Origin: Candidatus Aenigmatarchaeota archaeon
Lineage (GTDB): Archaea; Aenigmatarchaeota; Aenigmatarchaeia; QMZP01; QMZT01
Length of the DNA: 34,813 nucleotides
NCBI GenBank assembly: GCA_021162425.1
Contig: JAGGYQ010000012.1
Location: 1-34,813, forward strand
Reading direction: 5' to 3'
Position numbers and translations under genes: made by a program. Positions 11,431 to 21,403 of this stretch are shown one piece after another. The notes below the pieces were generated by a model, which was not told the origin of the DNA, made no database searches, and saw only the letters and a program-made list of their open reading frames with translations. The first letter of the stretch is position 1, and each line of letters begins with the position of its first letter.

Positions 11431-11518
11431 AATTCCAATGCCTGATCAAAAGGTAAGGCTGTTAAGCCCCAAGACCAGGTAAAGTTTTGCTGAACCCTGG
11501 TCAAATGGCTTTGGAATT
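11431..11518 (+). ncRNA. Candidate structured RNA, three-way junction
   Basis: Closing stem AATTCCAAtGCC/GGCtTTGGAATT, hairpin GGCT-gtta-AGCC, hairpin GACCAGG-N16-CCTGGTC; strand assigned from the TATA-like box. Confidence 0.5.
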
Positions 11519-11538
11519 TGAGCACGGGCACAGAGTTC

Positions 11539-12165
11539 TTATTTCAAGACCTTTTTTGTTTCCATATACCAGAGATAAAGGTCGAGCTCTGCGAGATTCA
11601 TACCAAGTTTTTCTGCTATCTTCCTCAAAACAGTTTCTATCTCAAAATATTTCCTCTTGGTGAGATGCCTCGGTTTTGTTACCAATCCGTATTTTGCGAG
11701 GACATCGAGAATGTGAAAATCGATAATCGCGAGATTTTTGAACCCTATGTTCCGCAGGAAGTGACTCGCCTCTTTGTAGCCAATCCCTTTTATATTTTTA
11801 ACCAACCATTCCCTTGCTTCCTGCTCGTCTTTAAACGAATTCAGGATACCTCTCAATGAGTTTATATATCTTCTCGCCTCAACAATGTATCTTGCGCGTG
11901 TGTTCGGATAGCGGTGACCCAGCTTTTTCAGCTTCCGGGCGAGCTCTTCCTCTGACAGCGTCAGAAAATCTTTGCCTATCGCTTCCTGTATTTTTATCCC
12001 TCTTTCAGCAGAAAAATTTGCGGTGAGTATGCAAAAACAAAGCTCCTGAAATATCATAACATCTGATGATTTTCCGATTATCTCGAATTCCCTTATTCTT
12101 TTTTTAACAACACTTCCGATATCATTCTTCATCCCATGCCCCAGATACTCCAAAAGCCTTTCCAT
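11539..12165 (-). CDS. ogg: N-glycosylase/DNA lyase (archaeal Ogg2-type)
   Basis: HhH-GPD signature VKNIKGIGYKEASHFLRNIGFKNLAIIDFHIL. Confidence 0.93.
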   Translation of the reverse strand: MERLLEYLGHGMKNDIGSVVKKRIREFEIIGKSSDVMIFQELCFCILTANFSAERGIKIQEAIGKDFLTLSEEELARKLKKLGHRYPNTRARYIVEARRYINSLRGILNSFKDEQEAREWLVKNIKGIGYKEASHFLRNIGFKNLAIIDFHILDVLAKYGLVTKPRHLTKRKYFEIETVLRKIAEKLGMNLAELDLYLWYMETKKVLK

Positions 12166-12212
12166 TACACAAATTTAGTCTTTATTTATTAAAAATCAAC
12201 CAAAATATAATC

Positions 12213-13901
12213 ATGAGACTCTTCCTCGCATCAGTCTTCACGATTCTTCTGCTTTCTGGTTTCCTCGCTACAGCACTTTTTGTTCTGCTCTTTTTCGCTG
12301 GTTTCATCGATGCGGCAGTTCTCATATCCCTCGTGATCCTTTTCAACTTCGTTCTCTGGCTGGTCTCACCCAAACTCTCCGATTTCATCTACCGTTATTT
12401 CTTCAAAATGAGATGGATGAGCCTTGAAGAGCTTGGGAAGAGGAGTAGAAAAACGGTGGAGTTTCTGGAAAACACATGCAGAAAATACAATTTTCCCCTT
12501 CCTAAGCTTGGAATAATAGATGATAAAAACCCGAACGCATTCACGTATGGATCAGGGAGATGGAATGCGAGGATAATCGTTACAGAAGGGATTTTCCATT
12601 ACCTGGAGGAAGATCACATAGTCGCCGTTTACGCGCATGAGCTGGGACACATCAAGAACAGGGACTTCATAATCATGACGCTTGCCTCCACGATCCTGCA
12701 GCTTCTTTACGTTGTTTCGCAAATACTCATCCGCTCGAGATTATACGAAAGCAGCGGAAGGGGTGGTTCGAAAAGGGAAGGCGGTGGAATAATTTTGATT
12801 GTCGGTATAATCTCGTATATCTTCTACCTCATCGGCCAGTATATCGTTCTCTACTTGAGCAGGGTGAGGGAATATTACGCGGATGAATTCTCCGCAAGAG
12901 AGACGGGAAATCCGAACGCCCTCTCTCTCGCGCTGATAAGGATAGCGTACGGAATACTTGCAAATCCTGACAACGTTGAATTAATTAACACAACGAAACA
13001 TATGGGGATAGTAAACTTTCATGCCGCAAAGTCGACGGGTCTAACCTATCACATTTCCCAGAAATTAAGAGATGCTTCCATCCTCGAAAGGGCGTTTCTT
13101 TTCGATATTTGCAACCCTTGGGCATTTATTTCAGAACTCAATTCCACACATCCTCTAACAGGGAAAAGAATAAGAAGGTTGTGCATGCTTTGCAAGGATA
13201 TTGGTGTGAAATCCCTGTTCGATTTCGATAAGATTAGAGAGGAATATCAGGTAGACAGGAGGAAATTGAGATGGAATTTTGTGAAGGATATGTTTGTTCT
13301 CTTTCTTCCTGTTTTACTTGCGACAGGGTTTCCGGTAATTTACATTCTCCTTCACATAGGTATGAATTCAGATATTCTTTCTTCTTTATTCGTTCCTGGT
13401 TTTGTGGTGAGGTTAGCATTTGAATTGATACCCTTCTGGCTCATCATCATAGGTTTGACGATTGTCGTCAGGACACTTTATCGTTATCCTCGCGGGCGTG
13501 GAAAAGAGATGAGGATAGTCGATTTGTTATGTGATGTTTACGCTTCTCCGGTCAGGGGAAGAAAGGTTGTGGTAAATGGCAAGTTCATAGGAAAGGGTGT
13601 TCCGGGATTCATATTTTCCGAGGATATGATGATGAAGGATTCCACAGGGCTCATATACCTGAACTACGAAAGCTGGCTGCCATTCTTGGGAAATCTCATA
13701 TTCTCCGTTTCGAAGGTTAACGAGCTCATCGGGAAAGAAGCAAGGGTCGAAGGGTGGTTCTTGAGGGGGCTATCATCCCGGATAGATCTGGATTACCTGA
13801 AAAGCGGAGGAGAGATTGTGAAAAGCTACGTGAAACTTCTTGGAATACTTTCTGGGCTGATCATAGCGGGAATAGGTCTCATGCTAATTTTTGGTTTATG
13901 A
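12213..13901 (+). CDS. M48 family (HtpX-like) membrane metalloprotease with C-terminal extension
   Basis: HELGHIKNRD zinc motif; N-terminal and internal TM segments; about 150-residue C-terminal region with beta-rich segment and TM. Confidence 0.93.
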   Translation: MRLFLASVFTILLLSGFLATALFVLLFFAGFIDAAVLISLVILFNFVLWLVSPKLSDFIYRYFFKMRWMSLEELGKRSRKTVEFLENTCRKYNFPLPKLGIIDDKNPNAFTYGSGRWNARIIVTEGIFHYLEEDHIVAVYAHELGHIKNRDFIIMTLASTILQLLYVVSQILIRSRLYESSGRGGSKREGGGIILIVGIISYIFYLIGQYIVLYLSRVREYYADEFSARETGNPNALSLALIRIAYGILANPDNVELINTTKHMGIVNFHAAKSTGLTYHISQKLRDASILERAFLFDICNPWAFISELNSTHPLTGKRIRRLCMLCKDIGVKSLFDFDKIREEYQVDRRKLRWNFVKDMFVLFLPVLLATGFPVIYILLHIGMNSDILSSLFVPGFVVRLAFELIPFWLIIIGLTIVVRTLYRYPRGRGKEMRIVDLLCDVYASPVRGRKVVVNGKFIGKGVPGFIFSEDMMMKDSTGLIYLNYESWLPFLGNLIFSVSKVNELIGKEARVEGWFLRGLSSRIDLDYLKSGGEIVKSYVKLLGILSGLIIAGIGLMLIFGL

Positions 13902-13949
13902 ACCAGACTTCCATAACCCGTGAACGTTGTAGTATTTTGCAATTTTCAT

Positions 13950-14531
13950 TCAATACTCCTCGCACTTCAGCTCGAAATAATTCTTGGGATGACTACATAA
14001 TGGGCATTCTTCAGGCGGTTCTTCACCCTCGTGAACATACCCGCACTTCCTGCATACCCAGTAGACCTTCTTTTCCTTTTTGAACACTGTTTTCCCTTCC
14101 ACTTGTTTCAGGAGATTGCGGAATCTTTCCTCGTGATGCTTCTCCGCGATGGCTATTGCCCGCAGCCTTCTTGCTATTTCAGGCAATCCTTCTTTTTCTG
14201 CAATATCGGCGAACTCTGGATACATTTTTGTGTGTTCATAATTCTCTCCGGCTATCGCAGCCTTCAGGTTTTTAACTGTATCGGCGAGCGTGGTCGGGAC
14301 ATTCGTTTCGATTGATATCTCGAAATCTTCATCTAATTTCTTCTTCAGCTTGTTTATCAGCCTGAACAGCCATTTTGCGTGTTCTCTCTCGTTTTCGGCT
14401 GTAAGCAAGAATATCTCTGCAATCTGCTCGAAGCCCTCTTTTTTCGCTATTTTTGCATAAAATGTATATCTGTTCCTCGCTTGGCTCTCGCCGACAAACG
14501 CCTTCGCAAGATTTTCGACTGTTTTTCTCAT
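13950..14531 (-). CDS. Rubrerythrin
   Basis: [37 protein letters not shown], and C-terminal rubredoxin [25 protein letters not shown]. Confidence 0.97.
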   Translation of the reverse strand: MRKTVENLAKAFVGESQARNRYTFYAKIAKKEGFEQIAEIFLLTAENEREHAKWLFRLINKLKKKLDEDFEISIETNVPTTLADTVKNLKAAIAGENYEHTKMYPEFADIAEKEGLPEIARRLRAIAIAEKHHEERFRNLLKQVEGKTVFKKEKKVYWVCRKCGYVHEGEEPPEECPLCSHPKNYFELKCEEY

Positions 14532-14659
14532 TTAATCAGCCCCTAAACATAAGTTCGATAAATATACAAATACATTCAGGTATAAATGATTCGAATTTCA
14601 AAGTTACAGCTAAATCCTCTGAAGGAAATTACAAACAGGAACAAGACATTTCTTAAGAT

Positions 14660-15778
14660 TTAATAGATATTCAGAAGTATTTTTTCAATGTCTTTTGGTT
14701 CGATTGGCTTGGGGTTCAGCTCGAGTCTGCGTGTGATGGATTCCTCCGCCAATAACGGAATATCGTTTTTATCCACGCCCAGCTCGCTTAATCTCATCGG
14801 CAGACCGAGGTTATTTATCATATTTCTAAAATTCTCGATTCCCTCATGTATATCGGACGTTCCTGTTATGTTGGCGATGGCTTTCATCTTTTCCGGAATC
14901 GCGTCTGCGTTGAAAGTCATGGTTTCGATTATAGTTAATCCGCACGCATGACCGTGAGGAATTCCATATCTGATTGTGAGCGGATAGGATATTGAATGCA
15001 TGACATTTGTTCCAATTGCGAGAGATATGCCGGCAAGCGTGGACGCAAGGGACATATTCTCTCTGTATATAATTTTTGGCTGCTTACAGGCATTTGGAAG
15101 GTTGTGGTAAATTAGCTCGATTGCTTTCAGCGATATTGCTTCTATTAAAGAATTCGCCTTTTTCGACCAGTATGTCTCCAATGCATGGGATAGAGCATCC
15201 AAACCTGTTACAGCTGTCAATTTCCTCGGCATGCTCATTGTCAGTTCAGGGTCAACTATAGCGAAGCACGGATACATGTAATCATGGCGGACAACAAGCT
15301 TCTTTTTTATTTCACTATCTGTTATCACAGCTGCGTTGTCTGCTTCGCTTCCTGTCCCTGCGGTGGTTGGTACTGCGATATACGGAATACCTTTATGTTC
15401 TATTGTTTTTTCCTTTCTCAGATATTCTTTCGTTAAGCCGTTATTTTCGGCAAGTATTGCTATGGTTTTCCCAGCATCCATCGCACTGCCACCGCCTAAA
15501 CCTATGACGAGGTCACAATTATTTTCTCTGCATAACATAATGCCTTTATCAACCGTTGTGTCGGACGGGTTTGGTTCAACCTGATTGAAAACAACTATCT
15601 CGTAATCAAGCATAGATTTTATTTTGCTGGTTATACCGAGCTTTTCCATCGAACTTCTCCCCGTTACGAGGAATATTTTTTTCGGCTTAATCTCATCTAC
15701 ACAATCCTTAAGTCTCTTAAGTGTATCTGCGCCAAAAATTATTTTTGTTGGAAGGGTGAATGACCACAAGCAGACCAC
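14660..15778 (-). CDS. Iron-containing alcohol dehydrogenase
   Basis: GLGGGSAMDAGKTIA, VPTTAGTGSE, TGLDALSHALETY, GIPHGHACGLT. Confidence 0.95.
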   Translation of the reverse strand: MVCLWSFTLPTKIIFGADTLKRLKDCVDEIKPKKIFLVTGRSSMEKLGITSKIKSMLDYEIVVFNQVEPNPSDTTVDKGIMLCRENNCDLVIGLGGGSAMDAGKTIAILAENNGLTKEYLRKEKTIEHKGIPYIAVPTTAGTGSEADNAAVITDSEIKKKLVVRHDYMYPCFAIVDPELTMSMPRKLTAVTGLDALSHALETYWSKKANSLIEAISLKAIELIYHNLPNACKQPKIIYRENMSLASTLAGISLAIGTNVMHSISYPLTIRYGIPHGHACGLTIIETMTFNADAIPEKMKAIANITGTSDIHEGIENFRNMINNLGLPMRLSELGVDKNDIPLLAEESITRRLELNPKPIEPKDIEKILLNIY

Positions 15779-15812
15779 CGTTAGTTAATTATTATAGGCT
15801 TAAAAATTTAAG

Positions 15813-17090
15813 TTATTCAACTTTCCTGAAATTTCTGCCTATATACTTCGCCTTTTTGCCGAGTGATTCCTCTATCCTCAAAAGCTGATTGTATTTCGCG
15901 TTGCGTTCAGACCTTGCTGGCGCCCCGAACTTTGATTGACCCGCACATAAACCAACAGCCAAGTCAGCTATGAATGAGTCTTCTGTTTCACCCGACCTAT
16001 GAGAAACAACGACTGTCCAGCCGGCGGAAAAAGCTAAATTCGCTGCTTTTATTGTTTCTGTGACCGTTCCAATCTGGTTTATTTTAACCAAAAGTGAGTT
16101 GACGGCTTTGAGCTCTATGGCTTTCTTAATTCTTTTCGGATTTGTTACAAGCAAATCATCCCCGACTATCTGTATGCGTTTGCCTAATCGTTTGGTCAGT
16201 TCTGTCCACCCTTCCCAATCATCTTCCGCCATCCCATCCTCTATTGAAATTATGGGATAAGTCGAGACCAGCTCTTGGTAGAAATCAACAAGTTCAGGTG
16301 AAGTGTATTCCCTTTGCCCTATTTTGTATCGGTTGATATGAAAAAATTCAGAAGATGCAGCATCAAGCGCGAGCATTATCTTATTTTCATACCCTGTCTC
16401 TTTTATTGCTTCGAGTATGGTATCGAGCCTGTCCTGGATGTTCCGTAATTTCGGGACAAATCCACCCTCATCCCCGAGAAGTATACCCTGCGCTCCAAAT
16501 CGCTTTTTCAGTATGTTTTTCAATGTGTGATATGTTTCGACCGACATGCGAATGGCTTCAGAAAAAGTTTTTGCCCCTATCGGCATTATCATATGCTCCT
16601 GTATGTCATTTTTTATGTCCGCATGCTTGCCTCCGTTGATGACATTTAGTTGGGGGACAGGAAGCACACATCCTGAACGTCTGGACAGTTCGGCTATGTA
16701 TTCATACAATGGTTTCTTCAAGGCATGTGCACCTGCCTTGCAAACAGACATGGAAACCGAAAGGATGGCATTTGCTCCAATATTCGATTTATTTTCTGTT
16801 CCGTCGATCTCTATCATAACGTTATCTATACTCTCCTGCTCTCTGCAATCCATGCCTACTATTTTATTCGCTATTACCTCGTTCACATTTCTAACAGCTT
16901 TAAGCACACCTTTTCCCATATAGCGTTTTTCATTATCCCTTAGCTCTACTGCCTCATAACTTCCTGTGGAAGCGCCCGACGGAACAATTGAACGAAACAA
17001 ACCATCTTCTGTTACGACATCGCATTCGACTGTCGGATTTCCGCGCGAGTCCAGCACTTCCCTCGCTGTAACTTTTTTAATAATGCTCAT
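15813..17090 (-). CDS. eno: Enolase
   Basis: AREVLDSRGNPTVECDV, GASTGSYEA, SIEDGMAEDDWEGW, LLVKINQIGTVTE, VVSHRSGETED. Confidence 0.99.
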   Translation of the reverse strand: MSIIKKVTAREVLDSRGNPTVECDVVTEDGLFRSIVPSGASTGSYEAVELRDNEKRYMGKGVLKAVRNVNEVIANKIVGMDCREQESIDNVMIEIDGTENKSNIGANAILSVSMSVCKAGAHALKKPLYEYIAELSRRSGCVLPVPQLNVINGGKHADIKNDIQEHMIMPIGAKTFSEAIRMSVETYHTLKNILKKRFGAQGILLGDEGGFVPKLRNIQDRLDTILEAIKETGYENKIMLALDAASSEFFHINRYKIGQREYTSPELVDFYQELVSTYPIISIEDGMAEDDWEGWTELTKRLGKRIQIVGDDLLVTNPKRIKKAIELKAVNSLLVKINQIGTVTETIKAANLAFSAGWTVVVSHRSGETEDSFIADLAVGLCAGQSKFGAPARSERNAKYNQLLRIEESLGKKAKYIGRNFRKVE

Positions 17091-17101
17091 TATACCTCAC
17101 C

Positions 17102-18445
17102 TTAAGTTTGGTTGTTCTGCCCTGCGATTTTCTTCTCATCTTCAGGAATTTTTGAGACGTCAACAAATGGCTCATCTGTCGTTTCATGCTTGACTGCGTT
17201 TTCTTCTGCTGACCTTTCCTTTTTATGCGAGAATTTGGATATGAGAGCCGCGGACATGGTTGAGAAAAGAACAGAAAAAAGCATTATCAGGAATATCACG
17301 TTAACTATGAGATTTGCCACTCCGTTCCCAGCCGCTTGTGATATGGTCCTTGCAACTATTGGTGCCATGGCTGCAGCTGCCAGTCCACGTGGAGCCACAA
17401 AGCTCATGAGCAATATATCAGACCTTGTGAATTTGTTTTTCATTTTCCCCAGTGTTGGTATGAGGAAAATTGGTCTGGAGAAGAAAATTATAAGGAAGAA
17501 TACAAAACTCTTTATGAAAAGGTTGAGGTCGAACACCATCATGACTTGCGCGCCAAGTAACGTGAAGACAGATATCCTCAACATTTCTGACAGCTGGTCA
17601 TCGAACCTTTTCACCTCCTCTTTTTCCGGGAATATCATATTGCCTGTTATGAGACCACAAACCGCGACCGCAAGCATGCCAGAGCCTCCTATATTTTCGG
17701 CCAATGCGTACGTTATCAAGGCTATGGAAAAGAGAAGCAATGGCGTGTACTCTTTGAGTGTTGCTCTCATAAGTTTTGACACCGCCAAGCCGACAACAAT
17801 ACCAGTCCCTATACCCGCTACTATCATAAGCCAGAATTGGCTCATGTATTTCAACGGTTCGATAAGAGCTCCTGGATCGGTGTTTATGAGGTCAAGAAAC
17901 AAAATAGGAAGCAGAACAGTAAGCGGTGAATTGAAAATAGATTCTACCTTTATGATAGTCAGGGCTTTCTTTGATTTCGATAGCGTATGCTCGAATGCAT
18001 ACAGCACACCTGTTCCTGTCCCTCCGAGTATGGCACCTAAAAGCAAAGTGTAAATTATGTTTATCCCGAAAATTAAATGCGCTGCAACACCAAAAATAAT
18101 AGTGTTGAACACCATGCCTACAAATGCAAGGTTTATGGAAACATCGGAAAGTCTTCTGAAGACCTTCCAATTCAGGTTAAATGTCCCGGTGAAAACTATC
18201 ATTATTAACGCCCACACGCGTAGGAAATCGGGTATTGCGCCCATTGCCGACACATCCACCAACGTTATGCTCACATACTTTGTAAGCGCGGGATTCATGA
18301 AAACAGTCGGTCCTAAAAGCAGGCCAAGAATTAAAAGAAAAAATGTGTCTGGAATTTTTCTTTTTTTGAGAATATTTGCAACTATTACACCAAAACCGAG
18401 CAGGAACGCAAAATAAGTCATCGTCAAGGTTATGTTAAACGCCAT
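17102..18445 (-). CDS. Cation:proton antiporter (CPA1/NhaP-like)
   Basis: 12-13 hydrophobic helices, GAILGGTGTGVLYAFEHTL, LLMSFVAPRGLAAAAMAPIV. Confidence 0.9.
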   Translation of the reverse strand: MAFNITLTMTYFAFLLGFGVIVANILKKRKIPDTFFLLILGLLLGPTVFMNPALTKYVSITLVDVSAMGAIPDFLRVWALIMIVFTGTFNLNWKVFRRLSDVSINLAFVGMVFNTIIFGVAAHLIFGINIIYTLLLGAILGGTGTGVLYAFEHTLSKSKKALTIIKVESIFNSPLTVLLPILFLDLINTDPGALIEPLKYMSQFWLMIVAGIGTGIVVGLAVSKLMRATLKEYTPLLLFSIALITYALAENIGGSGMLAVAVCGLITGNMIFPEKEEVKRFDDQLSEMLRISVFTLLGAQVMMVFDLNLFIKSFVFFLIIFFSRPIFLIPTLGKMKNKFTRSDILLMSFVAPRGLAAAAMAPIVARTISQAAGNGVANLIVNVIFLIMLFSVLFSTMSAALISKFSHKKERSAEENAVKHETTDEPFVDVSKIPEDEKKIAGQNNQT

Positions 18446-18478
18446 AATTATAATTAAGGTTTCTAAATAAAAACCTTT

Positions 18479-19114
18479 TTATTTTTTTCCCAGCCAACGT
18501 ACACCAAGATAACAGAATGGCGTGTCAAAAAGAGCTACAATAACCTTTAAGATGTAATAAGGTATTATCAGCGTGATAATGAAATCGACGGTGTATTTTG
18601 GTATTGCCATGTAGAAGGCGATGAACATAAAAATTGTTGTGTCTATAAGCTGTGATATGACCGTGCTTGCGTTATTTCTCAGCCAGAGGAAACGCCCTGA
18701 AGTTTTTTCTTTCCAGAAATTGAACGCCCATATATCGTGAAACTGCGACAGTATGAACGCAGTCATGCTTGCCAGCATAATGCGTATGGATGGGTTGAAA
18801 ACTTTTAAGAACGCTTCGTTGTGAGGGTAGCGAGGTGCAGGGGGAAGATTAACCGAAACTATAACATAGAGCATAGCCAAAATCACAGAGACAAATCCCG
18901 CACATACGAATCCCTTTACTTTTTCCTTGCCGAAGACCTCTTCCACTATGTCTGTGATGAGAAAGGTTACAGGATACATAAATATTCCTACAGATGCTGT
19001 AACAAACCATAATTGAATGATTTTCGTTCCTAATATGTTAGCAGAGATTATTGCGGTGATGAAAATCCCAAAAAGTATGTGCAGTTTATGTTCCTGTGAA
19101 AGTCTTATAACCAT
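18479..19114 (-). CDS. Queuosine precursor (VUT/YhhQ family) transporter
   Basis: ANILGTKIIQLW...YPVTFLITDIVEEVFGKEKVKGFVCAGF; QFHDIWAFNFWKEKTSGRFLWLRNNASTVISQLIDTTIFMFIAF. Confidence 0.92.
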   Translation of the reverse strand: MVIRLSQEHKLHILFGIFITAIISANILGTKIIQLWFVTASVGIFMYPVTFLITDIVEEVFGKEKVKGFVCAGFVSVILAMLYVIVSVNLPPAPRYPHNEAFLKVFNPSIRIMLASMTAFILSQFHDIWAFNFWKEKTSGRFLWLRNNASTVISQLIDTTIFMFIAFYMAIPKYTVDFIITLIIPYYILKVIVALFDTPFCYLGVRWLGKK

Positions 19115-19500
19115 TCTTCCAAGACCTCCTCCAGCTCATCTGCGATTTCCCTGCAATCAGAAACCTGTTTTTTCATTTTTTCGATCAGTAGCTGATAATG
19201 ACGAATTGTGCCCATTAACAAAATATCGGTCTCCGGGACAGAACAACTCACACAACCCCTGTTTACGGCAGCTTCTCCCCCTATCGACAGCATTTCCTGT
19301 TTTATTATATTTGCCGCAGGACTTCTGACATGACGGATTTTCACAACTTTAAATACTGCCTTCGGGACCATTATATCGACCCCTGAAGCACCTATTTTCA
19401 TTATTTCTTCTTTCGCATGGTTTTTGTCTCTTATTTCAATTATTTCGGGTTCGTGCGACGGCATAAAGTTAAAATATAAACAAGGTTTTAAATTGTTCAC
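19105..19500 (-). CDS. Small protein resembling a domain of archaeal dihydropteroate synthase-like proteins
   Basis: VRSPAANIIKQEMLSIGGEAAVNRGCVSCSVPETDILLMGTIRHYQLLIEKMKKQ; overlaps the transporter start by 10 nt. Confidence 0.5.
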   Translation of the reverse strand: MNNLKPCLYFNFMPSHEPEIIEIRDKNHAKEEIMKIGASGVDIMVPKAVFKVVKIRHVRSPAANIIKQEMLSIGGEAAVNRGCVSCSVPETDILLMGTIRHYQLLIEKMKKQVSDCREIADELEEVLEEWL

Positions 19501-19534
19501 ATATTTTTAAATCCGATACGTCTCTATTTGTATT

Positions 19535-20617
19535 ATGAAGGCATACGTTGCGACAAATTTTTTGGGAGTATTTGCATTCAATGGTAACGGAAAGCTTGTG
19601 GATTTCGAGAGATTTGAGAAAGTTCCCGAAACAGTCGCCCAAAAAATTATGGATTTGTCAGAAGGAAAAATTGTTCATGAGGAGAAAAAGCTTCTTGACC
19701 GTCTGATTAAATCAGGTGTAAAAAAAATAATATGGGATAAAAAGTTGGAATATCCGGGTATTGAGTGTTTTTATGAGAGAATGCACACGGGAAAGGAAGC
19801 GTTAAGAAAATACAGGGAAATTTCTGTCCGAGAAGGCATTGTAAAAAGCGATGCTGAACTCAACAAACTCCTTTCAAATGTGTGTATGTATCTTACAGCA
19901 AATAAGTTGAAAAAGATGGTCAGAAAGGATAAAATAATAATGCTGATTGTGGGTATGATAGATGAGCTTAATAATTCGCTAAACAACCTCGTAGAAAGAC
20001 TTCGCGAACTTTACGGTTTGCATTTTCCTGAATTGAGCAAAGCGGTGAAGGACCACAAAAAATTCGCGGAACTTGTTGCGAGGTACGGAGAGAGATGTAA
20101 TGTAAAGGGTTTTGACAGTCTTGCAAAAAAATCGGTCGGTATGAATTTTGGAAAGGAAGATATCAAAAATACCCAAAGAATAGCGAGACAGGTGATTGAG
20201 CTTTACACAATGAAAGATGCGATGTCTTCATATCTTGAAGACGTATGCAAAAAGACTATACCAAACATGACGGCTGTGGCAGGTCATATGCTTGCGGCAA
20301 GGCTTCTGAACATTGCAGGCGGTCTTGAAAAGTTAGCGAAGCTCCCATCATCGACGATTCAGCTTCTCGGCGCGGAGAAAGCGTTGTTCAGGCATTTGAA
20401 AGGTGAAGGGAAAGCCCCAAAATATGGCGTGATATTTGGGCACCCGTTCGTTCAGCAGGCGCCAAAGCCGTTGAAAGGAAAAATAGCGCGCTTGGTTGCA
20501 TCGAAGCTCTCGCTGGCAGCAAAGATGGATTTTTATTCAAAGAAAGACCAAGGAGAAGATATGAGGAAAGATTTGGAGAAAAAGATCGAGGAGGTTTTGA
20601 AAGAATTTAAAAAATGA
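19535..20617 (+). CDS. Nop5/Nop56-58 family C/D RNP protein
   Basis: Nop domain PNMTAVAGHMLAARLLNIAGGLEKLAKLPSSTIQLLGAEKALFRHLKGEGKAPKYGVIFGHPFVQQAPKPLKGKIARLVASKLSLAAKMD. Confidence 0.97.
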   Translation: MKAYVATNFLGVFAFNGNGKLVDFERFEKVPETVAQKIMDLSEGKIVHEEKKLLDRLIKSGVKKIIWDKKLEYPGIECFYERMHTGKEALRKYREISVREGIVKSDAELNKLLSNVCMYLTANKLKKMVRKDKIIMLIVGMIDELNNSLNNLVERLRELYGLHFPELSKAVKDHKKFAELVARYGERCNVKGFDSLAKKSVGMNFGKEDIKNTQRIARQVIELYTMKDAMSSYLEDVCKKTIPNMTAVAGHMLAARLLNIAGGLEKLAKLPSSTIQLLGAEKALFRHLKGEGKAPKYGVIFGHPFVQQAPKPLKGKIARLVASKLSLAAKMDFYSKKDQGEDMRKDLEKKIEEVLKEFKK

Positions 20618-20667
20618 TAGATATATCAACGGTTGAAAAATAGAGAAATGCATGGGTTTGGGTTGCT

Positions 20668-21363
20668 TCAAATTTTCTTCATAACGAGAAAAAGATGGTC
20701 TTTCTCATATGGGTCAAGCTTGACTTTGTCCAGAATTTCAAAATGCTTTTTCAGTTTTTCGATTTCCTTCCTGTAAATCTCGTCAGGCGATTTAACAACA
20801 TCAATCGACCTCGCCTTTATTGCCATCATTGCGAAGCCGTTCTTTCGAAGAAATCGTTCGCTGTTCCGAATCATTATCGGGGTTTGATCATCAGAGGCGA
20901 CATCCTCAAATATCAAATCAACGTCTTCAATCCATTCGTATTCCTCTGGTTTTCTTGCATCTGCAAGAATAGGAGCTATGTTGCCTCGTTTTTCGGCTAA
21001 AGGAAGTGTGTCGCGAATAGACCTGTCAGATATTTCAATTCCGTATATGATGCCTGATTTTCCGACTATGTCAGAGAAAAATGTGGCGGTCTGTCCGGAA
21101 GCGATACCTAAATACAGGACTTTCATACCTTTTTGCAACGGAAATTGTTTTAACCCTTTTAGTATTGCTGCAGCAGGTTTTGAGCGATGAGGGTTCCATT
21201 CGCGAAGCTCAAAGCCTTTGAATTTGAAAATATTCTTTGAATACGTCCGGTCACCTGGGACAAGATTTTTCGTGAATAAATGTTTGCCATCCTGCCAAAC
21301 GCATGGAAATATTTCCCGCATTTGAAAATATTGAACACCACTATTTAAATGCTCTTCCCGCAT
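20668..21363 (-). CDS. flpA: Fibrillarin-like rRNA/tRNA 2'-O-methyltransferase
   Basis: FREWNPHRSKPAAAIL, MKVLYLGIASGQTATFFSDIVG, GIEISDRS, FEDVASDDQTPIMIRN. Confidence 0.97.
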   Translation of the reverse strand: MREEHLNSGVQYFQMREIFPCVWQDGKHLFTKNLVPGDRTYSKNIFKFKGFELREWNPHRSKPAAAILKGLKQFPLQKGMKVLYLGIASGQTATFFSDIVGKSGIIYGIEISDRSIRDTLPLAEKRGNIAPILADARKPEEYEWIEDVDLIFEDVASDDQTPIMIRNSERFLRKNGFAMMAIKARSIDVVKSPDEIYRKEIEKLKKHFEILDKVKLDPYEKDHLFLVMKKI

Positions 21364-21403
21364 AATTTCAAAAGACTGTCTGCTTTATATAAAATGTGAG
21401 TGC

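Noticed and set aside
11431-11518. Hammerhead ribozyme suggested by the three-way junction
   Set aside because: The core reads CTGATCA rather than CUGANGA and the expected GAAA core is missing.
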